A stretch of DNA of 64,000 bases from Zeugodacus cucurbitae (lineage: Eukaryota > Arthropoda > Insecta > Diptera > Tephritidae). Position numbers and translations under genes: made by a program. The stretch covers positions 31,764,944 through 31,828,943 of the forward strand of contig NC_071672.1 in NCBI RefSeq assembly GCF_028554725.1. The letters run 5' to 3'. A model generated the notes under the pieces. It saw only the letters and a list, made by a program, of their open reading frames with translations. It was not told where the DNA came from and ran no database searches. Shown here one piece after another: positions 44,468 to 56,429 of this stretch. How positions within the stretch are numbered: the first letter of the stretch is position 1; each line of letters starts with the position of its first letter.

Positions 44468-45756
44468 CAGTAGCGGACAGTGAAATCCGGACAACTATTT
44501 TATTTGTATTGAACGGGCGATTGTGACCGAACAGTGTATTTTACTGCCGAAATGCTTATTCTTTCACATAAATACGTGTTCGGTACACGTTTTAAAGCAA
44601 CTTTTAGTTTATTTTTTAAGAGTTTAATAATAATGTATTTTGTGCTTGTTCTTCGCTAAAAATTAAATATGGCGAATTTCAAAAAAAAATGTCCGAAATG
44701 CAAAAAAGTAATATTTTGATTTTGGAAAAATAAAAACTGACAATTCGTGAAATAAGTGATAGAGTTGGCTTCAGCAAGTCTTCCGTCGGAGAATTCCTTA
44801 AAAAAATCGATAGAACCAGGTCTCTTAAGAAAAAAAAAAGAAAAAAGATGAAGACAAATTCAAAGGAAAATCGAGTGATGGGACGTATTTGTTTGAGGAA
44901 TCGCTTCAAAACTGCTGAGGATCTTAAAGTGATGTTATTTCAAGATTTCGGTACAAGAACCGATCGTTGAAGGCTTCAAGATGTTGATTTGAACGCTCTT
45001 CGGTCCGCCAAAAAACGACTTTGGACCTCAAAAATGCATCAAAACCGTATACGATGGGCAAAAGATCATGAAAATTGGAGTCATTTTCATTGGCGAAATG
45101 TTATCTTCTCGGATGAATCAAAATTTAACCCTTCTTGTAGCGACGGCATGTCGTACGTAAGGCGGAGAACTTGTGACTGGTACAAGGACAAATGTCTCCA
45201 ATGAATCGTTAAGCAAGGAGGCAGCCGAATGGTCTGGGGATGTTTTTTTTAGCATAGCCTACCACAACTAGTCCTAATAGATGGAACCGTCATCGGGTTT
45301 AAGTACCAAGAGATACTTGAGACGAATTTAATACCCTCAATAGAGTACCATTTTTCATAAGCGGATGTCCTTATTTTTCAGGATGACTCTGCGCCATGCC
45401 AGAGTGCCAAAATTGTAAATATGAATTTTTTTGGTACATCTAGAGGTTATTGCTATAATTTAAATTACAAATTTTATAATTGTCCTTTCATTTTTCTTTC
45501 ATGTGAAGAATTATTTATCAAAAATCGGGGTTTCGACTTCATAGTGTTCAGGTAATAGTCCGGATTTCAATCAACTTGAGAACTTTTGGTTTATAATGAA
45601 GACTCAGATATCACAGAAGAGACCAAAAACTTTAGCAAAATTGCATAGAATTCTCTAAAATGTGTGGTATAACGGCATCGCAGCAGGAACATTACAAAAT
45701 CTGATAAATTCAAAGGAAGAGCGGATAAAATCCGTTATAAAAAACAAAGGAGGTTC
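44468..45756 (+). mobile_element. Tc1-like element, RTE-free copy (block C)
   Basis: Starts after a TA with cagtagcggacagtgaaatc. The frame 44,989-45,204 is open for 71 codons: DLNALRSAKKRLWTSKMHQN, then RWAKDHENW, then VIFSDESKFNPS and YVRRRT, the region of the second catalytic Asp of Tc1 transposases. The C-terminal part (ISQKRPKTLAKLHRI, then VWYNGIAAGTLQNLI) is in other frames near 45,610-45,700. The 3' terminal repeat is gone: at 45,757 the sequence joins a mini-me body. Confidence 0.8.
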
Positions 45757-46296
45757 AACTTCACTTTATAATATATACATTAGGAATAAATAAAGATAGC
45801 GGAATAAAACTTTACACAAATACAGTATTTTAGCTGTGACGTCACTTGTGGAGAAATTGTCAACATCGGACTATGACTTTTCAAAGCCCCTGATATCGAA
45901 CATGAAGAATTCAGTTCCTAAGGGTAATTTTTCACCGAAAATATATTTAAATCTCTCAGATATTTTAATGTAATGTAATAGTTTGCCTCTGTGCCAAAAA
46001 TGGTTAAAATCGGGTCATAACTTCCCCCAGATCCCATATACCTAATTATAGGTAATATAAAATTAAGTGAGCGTATAGTCTTCGATATATTTTATCTTGG
46101 TGGTGAAAACGAGTGAAATCGGTTCAGAAATTACCTCAGTCTCCATATACTATTTATGATGATTTTCGTTATTCTATTGAACTTTATGCCGAATATATGG
46201 GTCGAATTGTGTATTATGTAAATAAAATTTCTTCAATAAATTGCGAGAGTATAAAATGTTCGGTTGCACCCGAACTTAGCCTTTCCTTACTTGTTC
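45757..46296 (+). repeat. mini-me/HINE-like repeat, distal part
   Basis: From ttcactttataatata to the 3' hairpin end and ctttccttacttgtt. It belongs to the same subfamily as 34,357-35,121. Confidence 0.8.
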
Positions 46297-47080
46297 TCTT
46301 ATTAATTTTTTTCAATTTGCACATTTCTTTTGAATTTTTCAAGTTATATTTTTAATTCTGTTTTCACCACGATTTTATTTGATTTTTAACTCTTTCTACA
46401 TTTATGTATCTTCCTCATGTTGTTCGTTAAACCGAGTACTTACTAACAAATCCCCGATGTTCATTATTTAAGGTACTCAATTTGCTTGTTCGTTATAAGC
46501 GGTTTTCGTTCAAACGAATATTCGTTATTTCGGAAAACTACTGTACTTGAATGGCAGTAAATATTTAATTAACTTTTATAATAAAAACAATATATTAATT
46601 AAATCATATTCTAATTAGTTTAAACATTCACAATTTGTGTTTTCATCGTTATTTTAATTTTTAAACAAAAATTATTAAAAAGGACAAAATCAAAAATTTA
46701 ACTGATTTTCACATTCATAAATATTTGAGCGGCTCTGTAAGGCCCTATCTATCAGTATAAACCAGGGGTCTGCAAACTCATACATTCAAACAATTTATTT
46801 CGTGAGAGAGTATGAGTGTTGAGAGCTACTCAATTGACCAAGAGTTATGCTCTACTGGTCTCGAACTTTTTTAGGTCTTGTTAAATTAGGACCAATACTG
46901 GTTTCCTAACAATCGCTTTTATAGTGCACGTTAGTTTAACACATGCAACCAAATGTTATTGCGTAATATAAATGTATGTCAAAACATTATAAATCAGTAA
47001 ACTTTATTATGTAAAAAGTTAAACACAATTATTCATTATTGTATTGTATTTTTCTGAACTGTCTTCCAAAAATAAAAAAA
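46297..47080. other. AT-rich stretch with a possible hAT end
   Basis: No coding frame is recognised. caggggtctgcaaactc at about 46,768 has the look of a hAT terminal repeat, preceded by tataaac. Confidence 0.35.
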
Positions 47081-48318
47081 ACAAGTAAGGAAAGGCTAAA
47101 TTCGGGTGCAACCGAACATTTTCTCACAATTGATTGTTATATTTTTATTAAGAAAACACACTATTTGACCCATATATTCGGCATTAATATATTTCACATA
47201 TTAATCGATTTATAAGCTATTAAGCTCATCGTATTTTTGAAAATCCTATAATTAGGTATTCTCATATATTCATATATAATGGAATTTATGACCAGATTTT
47301 AACCTTTTCTGGTACAAAGACACACTATTAGAAGAAAAATATTTCCTCGAAATTAAATTAAGATACCTGAGAGATTTACCGAAATTTTCGGTGAATTTTT
47401 TCACAAGTGATGCCACAGATCCTATACAGTATTTGTGTAAAGTTTTATTTCGCTATCTTCATTGGATCCTTGTATATATTATAAAGTGGAGGAATAAGAT
47501 GGAATTCAAAAATATGTTATATGGAAAGTTGTCGTGGTTGTCAATCGATTTCGTCCATTTTCCACACGTGTCATCAGGGTGTCAAAAAATATTATATACC
47601 GAATTTCATTGAAATCTGTCTAGTAGTTCTTGAGATATGGTTTTTGACCCATAAGTGGGCGATGCCACGCCCCTTTTCCATTTTGTAAAAAAAATCTCAG
47701 TGCAGCTTCCTTCTTCTATTATTGCTGTGTGTTTCTGACGTTTTTCGTTAGTGAGTTAACTCACTTTTAGTAATTTTCAACCTAAAATTTGTATGGGAGG
47801 TGGGCGTGGTTATTATCCGATTTCAACTATTTTCATGGTGTGTGGTAGAGTACGTAGGAGAACCGACTGCGGAAAGTTTGATTTATATAGCTTTATTGGT
47901 TTGCGAGATATATACAAATAACCGATTTGGGAGCGGGGCCACGCCCACTTCCCAAAAAAATTACATCCAAATATGCCCTTCCTAGTGCAATCCTTTATTG
48001 CACATTTTATTTTCATAGCTTTATTTATGGCTTAGTTATGGCACTTTATGTGTTTTCGGTTTCCGCCATTTTGTGGGCGTGGCAGTGAACCGATCAGGGT
48101 GCCAAGGAATATGTGTTCCAAGTTTCATTAAGATATCTTAATTTTTACTCAAGTTATCGCTAGCACGGACAGACATCCGGATTTCAAATCCACTCGTCAT
48201 CCTGATCATTTATATATATATAACCCCATATCTAACTCTTTTATTTCTTGGTGACACAAACAACCGTTATGTGAACAAAACTATAATACTCTGTGCAACA
48301 TGTTGCGAGAGTATAATA
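47081..48318 (-). repeat. mini-me/HINE-like repeat
   Basis: aacaagtaaggaaaggctaa to the tgcaacatgttgcgagagtata end, with a TA tract at 48,210-48,222. The GTCY tract is reduced to a few units near 48,165. Confidence 0.8.
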
Positions 48319-49376
48319 AATAATCAAAATGGAAATAAAATACTATATTTATAAGCATCGTATTTTGTATTCATACATGCATGCGTACAATCCCACCATA
48401 CGTCTTGTTCGCTAAGAAGTCAGCAAGCAACTGACCTGACATCGCTTCTAAAAATGATTGCAACTACAGCTCCAGTTACCGATGCTTGACTTGACTCAGC
48501 TTCGAAAAATTTCGCTTGGAAAACTTAGATGCAGTTATACTTCACACAACTTCAACTTCAGCTGTTATTATTATAGTTTCTGGGTAGAGTTGCCAGATGT
48601 TCAGATTTAGCTTTAAAATTAAGTTTCTTAAATTAAAATATCACCAAGATTTAAGATTTAAAAACTAGTATACAAAAAAATCTTCACTAATAAATATATG
48701 AATATAGCTTTGAGCAGAATAGCACAAAAGAAATGTACACGCGTAGTTCAGTTTTCCGATATTTAGAATTGTTAGAAGGTGTAATAAATTGGAGCCAGCC
48801 AAGCGTATAAATGATAGGTGAATAAATAATTTATTCAAATTGTATTTGAACATTTACAATCAATTGTTCATTACATAAATTCGCAAAATATTTTTTTTCT
48901 GAGCAGATCACCACAAATTTTTAGAGAGATTCGCAATAGTTATGTTTCTGTTGAGAAAATTACCCTCATATCGTACCTATTTGATTTGATTTGTTTATTG
49001 CTCTTAAAGTTAAACAAGTATTTGCGTTATAAATAAAATAAAAGATTTAATTTTAAACGAAAACATTCAGGCAACACAGGAATAGTGTCATAATGAGAAT
49101 GAAAAGATAAGCAGTGAGAGAGGGAGAGCAGTTCAAATGTCAACGTAACTTAGAGTTCTAAATTCAACAGACTTTCTAGTCAAGTCATGCGTTCGGTAAT
49201 CAAATACATGCAAGCCCCATTAAACGGATCTTTTATGTGACAGTTCTCAAGTCTCTCTAGGTCAAGTCAAGCATGGATAACTGAGCTTTACGTGTGTTTC
49301 ACACGTACACTAAGTGTGCGCTCAGAGAGCGCTCCGCGGGTAATGGGCTGCCGATCACTGGTTTATAGTATATAAC
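48319..49376. other. non-coding stretch
   Basis: No supported gene. It ends in a region with a GC-richer inverted pair (gtgcgctcagagagcgctccgc near 49,315), then gatcactggtttata, the reverse complement of which resembles the hAT-type end near 46,768. Confidence 0.35.
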
Positions 49377-49960
49377 CAGTGCTGCCAACTTTTGACCAGG
49401 AAAAAAGCTGTTTTTGACGGGAAGAATGGAGAAAAAAGCTAAAAAAATGATAAAAAAATCCAAAACAAAATCTAAAAACAAATGTATCAAAAATAAGAAA
49501 AAATGTCTAAACAAAATAACAATTTAATGAGTTCATTTTTGCTTAAAAGATTTCCATTAATTTATATATATCGTGTTGGTCTGTCTCATTTTCGTACGAC
49601 ATATTCGTGCCTATCATCTGTAGATATTTTACAGGCACTTCATAGTCGACGCAGCATTTTCCCATCATTCGCAATCCGTTTCTGTATATTAAAATAAAAA
49701 TGAATAGAGTATATCTTTTGCTTGAAATAACACTTTACCTTATGCTTAGAACTGTTAGTCGTGGCGAGGCCTATTGAATTTATTAATTTTGATTTAATTA
49801 GGTTAACCTGGCTAAAAACCCTTTCTATCTCCGCGTTTGACCAGGGTAAACACAATATTTGAATGGCCACAGTTGCCAACTCAAAAAATCTGCGGTTTCC
49901 ACCAGAATCTTTAAAGTTTAGCACCTCAAACCAAAATTTGTTTGTGTCGCTGATGTTGAG
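49377..49960 (-). pseudogene. hAT transposase C-terminal remnant with its 3' end
   Basis: The minus strand reads ELATVAIQILCLPWSNAEIE, then RVFSQVNLIKSKLINSIG, which is the conserved hAT dimerisation block (SNAxxERxFSxxNxIKxKxRN). The following residues to 49,640 are out of pattern but include RIANDGKMLRRL, matching the RNGLxxxGKCC-like tail. The sequence cagtgctgccaac at 49,377 fits a hAT terminal repeat at the 3' end. No catalytic Asp region and no matching 5' end were found. Confidence 0.65.
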
Positions 49961-52050
49961 TTTTGGGATAATAAAATATATCTCTTAGAATTTTACTCTG
50001 ATCGATTTGATAATCAATCTAATCATTGAATACGTTTCGATAGAAAAATGGTTCGATACGATCGAAAAATTGTACGTCGAAATCACTGAAACCTTATCGA
50101 AAATGAAAGTTACGATCACATTAAATCCACTTACTGACTTACGAAATCATTGAACCCGCGAAATCGAAATTTTCGGTCGAAATCTATCCGTTTATGAGTT
50201 AGTTGCGGAAATTTAAAAGAAATAAACCATTTGGAGACAAGCGACAAAAACACATCAACAAAAATTAATTTAAATTGTTTAAAAACGATATAAAGTTGCT
50301 CATGAAATAGTTATTTTCTCAGGCGAATAAAATACTGTTTGGGAAGAAATTTCAAAGCTAAGCGGTGTAAGCTCTCCAATCCAAGACAAAACTGAATGAA
50401 AGAAAATTTAAGTAAGTTCATTTAAGTAAATTTAAGTTCACTCGATGAGAAGGTCAGTTTTATTTTTTTTTTGGAACAAAGCAAAAAGCACATATAATTT
50501 AATTTGTCGCGTTTGTCGATAAAAGTCGATAAAACTGTTTTAGGTTCTCACTTTGTGGTAAAACAAGGAAATTTTCGATCGAAAGTCTTTATCGTATCGA
50601 ATTCGCCCAATTAGGCCCATTGTATTATTTAATAAGGCGAAGAAATTTTTTTTTAATTTTGAAATATCCTTAATTTCTGTGCATAACCTTATACATATAT
50701 AATAGTTGTAGTTTGATAACTTAATTATATTGCAACCTGTCTAAGACTTTCAAACGGACGTTGGCAACACCGTTAAAAGCTCTCGTCGCATTTGATGTAC
50801 ACACTTCTGATGTAATGTTATTTAATAAAGTTCGCTTCAATTCGCCTTTTACTAGGCTCGTTGCGGTACAACTCGTCGTATACATACTTGTTACCCGTCT
50901 CACAACATTTAACGCGTAGTACCAGATACGCTGCTACGAAGCCAACTACAAATTTGGTTTATGTGTGTTTTTTCCAAATTGAAATATTAAATAATAAAAA
51001 GCGCCAGAAAAATAGCAAACTTGTGAAAATTGTAAAAATTCTTGTTAAAAGCTTATTTATGAAGCGTGTATTATTCGAGTGAAATGTCTGGTACAAAAAA
51101 TGTGTACATGAGCAAATAATGTAACGGGACAAAGGATACAACGCCGATGGGGACAACGCAATATACACAATGCAACGAAGATTAACAAAAGACCAAGTAA
51201 CAGCAACATATGAGCAAATAAACAACGGTAAAAGATGATTTCATTTAATTTTTAAAACAGAATTTAATAATTCTACTACATAATAGCATATATATACCTA
51301 CATGTATATAGCTGCAATGGAGTTGCTGTGTGCTTGCTTATGTGTATGTGTTAGAGGTTTATACATCCTTGCCTTGCCGTTTTGCTGATATTTGGTGGTA
51401 GCAAATAAACGCTTAGTGTTTTTGTGTGTATTGTTGTATTAGAATTATATTAAAAACTACAAACTATATACTAATTGTACAACAAATCTCAGTAGCGCGA
51501 TGTAATTTTACTGTGTGTAATACATACTGTATATGTATAAAAAAACACCTTTACAAGACTGTCAGTGTGTGTATTTTAACCGGTGTGCATAAATTATGTG
51601 TATACGTGTGTGGCACAAAAAATAGCAAGTAAACCAGTATGGCTTGCATGTTGAGTGGTGCTTTAAATTAAGCATACCTACGGGCGTTGTGGCACAATAT
51701 GTATTACATATGAAATAAACAAAGAAAAGCATAACACAATAGTCTCAATTGTACTTATAAACAATTTAGTTTTAAATGAATTACTATTTTAGCAGCTTAA
51801 TTGTTTTGAATTATAGAATTCTGCTGAAAAATAACAGCTCTTGTATAGCTATAAAACCGGGTTCGTGCTGCTTACGTAGACCCGACGCCATTATATTTAT
51901 ATTTCATAGTCACAGTTGTAGCATTTAAAGAGTACCGAAATATGTGTGTAGGTCTAGTGGGATCGTACGACGCACTTAGACCTTTAGGAGGCACATTGTA
52001 TCAACACCGGTAATGGAATTTCCTCGCATTGATACCATCCCCACACACCA
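49961..52050. other. non-coding stretch
   Basis: 49,990-50,600 is rich in cgaaat and atcga words (tcgaaatcactgaaacc and similar), which suggests an old repeat but gives no clear ends. 50,740-51,000 has ttggcaacaccg and an aataaa signal. 51,280-51,620 is microsatellite-like TA/GT sequence. No gene, RNA or transposon end could be supported. Confidence 0.35.
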
Positions 52051-52260
52051 CCATTAAGAAAGACTTCCGTAATTGCAGTAAATCGCTTGAAAGACACTAC
52101 AGGGATCTGGTAGTCGGAAGGCGAGTCTGATATCTAGCTTTTCTGAAAAGACACCTGCTCCCACTAGTTTATCTAGTTTGGATCCTTCCGTATAGATGCT
52201 TATCTCTGTATACAAGTGTCCCGGAAATGGCTACCACGGAAGAGAATTGTGCATGATCTC
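52051..52260 (-). pseudogene. non-LTR retrotransposon RNase H scrap
   Basis: The minus strand reads LYTEISIYTEGSKLDKLVGA, then GVFSEKLDIRLAFRLPDPC and SVFQAI. This is the first RNase H strand of I/R1/LOA-type LINEs (IYTDGSKxxxxVGxGV...FRLPxxCSVFQAE), with the catalytic Asp of YTDGS changed to Glu. The expected E helix and RT are absent. Confidence 0.65.
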
Positions 52261-52908
52261 ATAAATACGGAAACGCGAGATAGCTGAGACATTGAAGCTT
52301 GAAGCCAATGGTACATACCGGAAATCAAGGACTTCGAAACATTATACTTCACCCGCCAATCCTAATCAGTTGAAAGCGAAGACTGGACAGAAATCTAATG
52401 GCTACAGTTTTTAAAGTCCACAAGATTAAATCTACATTGCATAAATGCAAAAGGGCTCTACTACAGTGGTCGGCACTGCTTGGCACAATTGTGCAGACTA
52501 CACATCACACGTACGCTTACGCTCTATCATTCAAGTGCTGAACACAAAGCCGACGACACGATGTAGTGAGGGCTGACTACAAATGTCACTTTAAAGCCAG
52601 CGCCTTGAACATTTTGAAGATGGCAGCGACATGTCAAACAGCAATTTCATTGTTGCCTTACTAAAATCTTTCACTTCTATGAAATTTACATATTTAGTTT
52701 GAAGTGAAATTATTCGTGAAAAAATGTAAAAATAGTCGATTTATTTGTTTTAAATAATCGATTGTTATTATAAATGATATTTAAAAGCTATTTTACGCTT
52801 CTGCTGGCAAAATAACGTCATAGTTGTAAAAACTTTGAATAATTTTACATTTCACATATTAGTGGCAGCTCTGTAGCAGCCATTGTTGGGTAAAATTAGA
52901 AACATTCT
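52261..52908. other. anonymous non-coding stretch
   Basis: No frame or repeat is recognised. Confidence 0.3.
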
Positions 52909-53210
52909 AATACTATGTTTACATATAACGTGATTGTCTCCATTTAAGAGCTTAACTCGATAATCTGTAATTATGAAGCGAGATTTCCCATACAAAATTC
53001 CTCTCTGGATAATCCGAGATTATAAAATTATCTCGTTGTATGTATATACATTCCTAGATTTGTCGATAATTTTACGAAGAAGAGGAGAAATGTCAAATGA
53101 AAATATAAACAAAAATGGCTGACAGCGAGAGAAATATGTGTAATACAACAACAAATGCAACACATTCGACAATTGATAATCTCATTTGGCTATATGTAAA
53201 CGGTTAGATT
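52909..53210. repeat. possible TIR element
   Basis: gtttacatataacgtga near the left end and its inverted partner tatatgtaaac near the right share an 11-12 base core, and both are followed inwards by gagattatc-like words. The repeats are short and I found no target duplication. Confidence 0.3.
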
Positions 53211-53418
53211 ATTGAACGAGCTTGGAACGAGATTATTTTCATATGGAAACCTACTATAATTTGGCGACAGCGAAGACGTCAAACCTTTTGTCGCGAAGTC
53301 GTGCTGTTGTCTACAAAGCTGTGCCCATTGACCACGTGACGGCAATCCAACTATTAACACAAAGAACTAAAAACTGTTCTATATGTGCCTTTGCAGCTTA
53401 CCAGACTAACCTAATATG

Positions 53419-53928
53419 CTAGACAGACGGCAGAGTTAATTCGGATTAACTGCGCTTTTAATCAGTTCCAAATATGTAGGTGACAGACGGCAGCAAAGCG
53501 AGTTATAAACTCCCATAAACAACTGATTGGCAATAATATTTTCATTTTGGTAAAATGAAATTGGATAGAAAGCAAATATTGCGGTTGTTAGCCGCACAAT
53601 TAGTACAAAATCACTAATTACTAAAGAAATATACATAAATACGTTATTATTATAATTTCCATTTTTGAAAAAAATAACTATTTCATTGCATGCGGATGTT
53701 TTTGTTTACATTTAATTGGAAAACATCTGTCAGTATTGCATATTTTCATTCACAATAGATTAAAAGCGGCCATGTTTAACAATGTTGCCAACGAAAATGC
53801 CACGAACTCCCACTAACTCTCTAAAATTTTGAGAGTTAGCAAACCGAGTTAACTGAGATAACTCTCGAATTAACCCCTATTAAAGCAGTTATTCCGAATT
53901 AACGCCGTCGTCTGTCAGGGGTATAACT
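53419..53928. mobile_element. TIR element, first of a pair
   Basis: The left end gacagacggcagagttaatt...taactgc is the inverted partner of the right end gcagttattccgaattaacg...cgtctgtc, giving terminal repeats of about 35-40 bp with indels. No coding frame. The ends lie next to ctaata on the left and ggggtataa on the right in both copies. Confidence 0.65.
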
Positions 53929-53966
53929 CTCTTTTGTAGATTTCATTAACGATCACGACTAATAGG

Positions 53967-54475
53967 CTAGACAGACGGCAGAGTTATTCCCGATAATCTG
54001 CGCTTTTATTCAGTTCCAATTTTGTGGGTGACAGACGGCAGCAAAGTGAGTTAGAAACTCCCATACACAGCTGATTGGCAATAATATTTTCATTTTGGTA
54101 AAATAAAATTGAATAGAAAGCAAATATTGCGGTTGTTAGCCGCATAACTAGTACAAAATCACTAATTATTAAAAAAATATACATAAATATGTTATTATTA
54201 GAACTTCCATTTTAGAAAAAATTAGCATGCGTATGTTTTTGTTTACATTTAATTGAAAAAAACAGCTGTCAGTATTGCATATTTTCATTCACAATAGATT
54301 AAAAGCGGCCATGTTTAACAATGTTGCCAACGAAAATGCCACGAACTCCCACTAACTCTCTAAAATTTTGAGGATTAAATGGGAGTTAGCAAACGGAGTT
54401 AACTGAGATAACTCTCGAATTAACCCCGATTAAAGCAGTTATTCCGAATTAACGCCGCCGTCTGTCAGGGGTATA
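53967..54475. mobile_element. TIR element, second of a pair, same orientation
   Basis: It matches the first copy over its length with substitutions and a 13-base difference near 54,370 (aggattaaatggg). The two copies are 38 bases apart. They are either a tandem duplication or two insertions. Confidence 0.7.
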
Positions 54476-54651
54476 AGCAAAGACTTCAACTGATTAATTA
54501 CGTTCCTTTGCATATAAAAACATTTTTTCTTTGTCTTAAAGTTTATTATATGATTTTCTGATTAATTATGAACAAAAACGACAAGAAAGTACATTCTTTT
54601 CGTATAAAGTTTGCTTTTGTAAAAGTTATAGTAATAATACTATATTTGGGG

Positions 54652-54832
54652 TTGATTAAGAGATAGTACCAATGAACATAAAAGAAAAAGTAAAAGTGTG
54701 CATTTTAAAATTATTTTTTACTTTTTTGTAAGTTATTTTGAAAGTAAAACTTAATTAAAATGTTTCCTTAAGTGATTTCATTTTCAATTTAAAATTAAAA
54801 ACACATTTAAAAAAATATCGTTAAAACGGTGT
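54652..54832 (+). repeat. direct repeat upstream of the broken gene
   Basis: About 180 bases from ttgattaagagatagtacc to aaacggtgt, closely similar to 55,731-55,905, the end and 3' flank of the broken gene below. It is probably the tail of a second, otherwise deleted copy of that gene. Confidence 0.7.
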
Positions 54833-54934
54833 TTTAGCGGAATATTTATTAGTGACCTTAGTATTTAATGTATGCAATGTAAAGGATTGTTTGCTCTTGA
54901 GACCGCAAGTGATCCTAAACGAATAATAGCTAAA

Positions 54935-55781
54935 ACTAACAATAGACAAGAAGTTTCCATCTCTTCCAATCGCTCACTCAGTATATTTTGAAGAAAATTA
55001 TGAAAGTGTTAAAATTTTGCTGGAATCTGTAAAGTATTGCGAGTATAACTTGCAGCTAATTGGAGATTTCAAAATGGTGGGATTTTTTATGGGACTTCAA
55101 AGCGGATATACAAAGTATCCTTGTTATTTGTGCTTATGGGATAGTAGAGTGGATGCTAAGCGTTATACTCAACGGTCTTGGCCTGAAAGAACAGAACTTT
55201 GTATCGGAAAAGAAAACGTATTTGAGCCAATTGTTAAAGCAGAAAAAGTGTTCATGCCGCCTCTGCACATTATTAGGGTTGATGAAACAATTTGTTAAAA
55301 AACTGGAACATTCCTCAGAAGCTTTTGAATACTTAAACAAGTTTTTCCCGAAGTTATCCGAAGCAAAGGTTAAAGACGGGGTTTTTGTTGGTCCGCAAAT
55401 CAAACAGATTTTCGCCGATCAGAAATGTCCAAGGTTGCTGGTTCGTATTCAAAAAGCCAGTTGGAACAATTTCAAAGCAGTCGTTTCTGGATTCTTAGGA
55501 AATAACAAAGCCGAAAACTACGAAAACCTAGTTGAAAATATGCTAAATAATTTTGAGGCCATGGGCTGCAGAATGTCATGCTGCATGCTCATTTAGATAA
55601 ATTCAAAAACAACATGGGAGCGTATTCAGAACAGCAAGGAGAACGTTTTCACCAGGACATTATGAGCTTCGAACAACGTTATCAAGGCCAATACATTGAA
55701 AACATGATGGGAGACTATATTTGGGGTTTATTAAGAGATAGTACCTATGAACATAAAAAAAGTAAAAGTGTGCACTTTTGA
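54935..55781 (+). pseudogene. broken member of a widespread arthropod repeat protein family
   Basis: Coding matches in order: IAHSVYFEENYESVKILLES, GDFKMVGFFMGLQSGYTKYP, CYLCLWDSRVDAKRY, FMPPLHI, then in another frame FFPKLSEAKVKDGVFVGPQI, NFLGNNKAENYENLVENML-like residues, and in the first frame again GERFHQDIMSFEQRYQG and NMMGDYIWGLLRD. I know this YPCxLCLWDSR...GERFHQDI...YCWxLxRD pattern from many uncharacterised multi-copy invertebrate proteins; no function is established to my knowledge. Frame changes occur near 55,285 and 55,590. The N-terminal half is not found. A transposon origin is likely but unproven. Confidence 0.65.
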
Positions 55782-55905
55782 GTTAATTTTTACTTTTTTA
55801 AGTTATTTTGATTGTAAAACTTACTTAATATGTTTCTTTAAGTAATATCATTTTCAATTAAAAATTAAAACCACATATTTAAAAAAATGGCCTTAAAACG
55901 GTGTC

Positions 55906-56429
55906 CCAAATAAAAAAGCATTTATTTTTTTTCGTCTAATTAAGACCTAAACAATGGAAATTTACTGTTTTAAAGTTATGGTCAAATTTTGTGTTGACCC
56001 CTGTAATCAGACGACGGTGTAACTGTTTAGGTACCCGTTAACATAGAAGCACTTGAGCAAAAAATTAAAAAATTTCTTTTGACGCTACAATTATGAAGTG
56101 TTTTAAATTTTGTATTCATAAATTTTATAATCTATACATATAAAAGCTTCATGTCACGTTGTTTGTCAGGGATTGGCGCCTAATTACATCTACTTTTACT
56201 TTTAATTACATTTTGCACACATCTGCAGTTTGGTTCAACTTAAAAATAGGATAGTTTATTTTTCAAATTTCAGTTGCAATGTCCATCCGTCTGTCCATTC
56301 GTCTATTTGGTCAAGCGATAATTTGAATTGAAATCTTGATATCTTAATACTACAACTTCATACACATTAAAATTAGCAATATGATAATTGTATTGCATAT
56401 AGGAAAAAACGGACAGATGCAAAAAATAA
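55906..56429. other. non-coding stretch with repeat-like words
   Basis: tctatacatataaaagcttc at about 56,133 resembles the 5' start of Helitron-type elements, and tccatccgtctgtccattcg (56,283) is a short GTCY-like tract. Neither is enough to define an element. Confidence 0.3.

Larger units (their letters stand above)
43516..45756 (+). repeat. block C, right part
   Basis: Resumes the block at tgcacatgttccttg. It keeps 13 bases (tgtcataacaaag, about 43,550) that A and B have both lost. It contains the rest of the mini-me (to about 43,905), the hAT scrap, the start of the second mini-me (44,360-44,467) and the Tc1-like element without an RTE. It therefore represents an earlier state than A and B. 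Confidence 0.85.

Noticed and set aside
34735..46198. Near-identical mini-me sequence on both sides of block C (34,735-35,121 and 45,815-46,198), first read as a large target duplication
   Set aside because: The inverted copy at 8,540-8,760 has the same subfamily sequence, so subfamily identity or recombination explains it without a special event.
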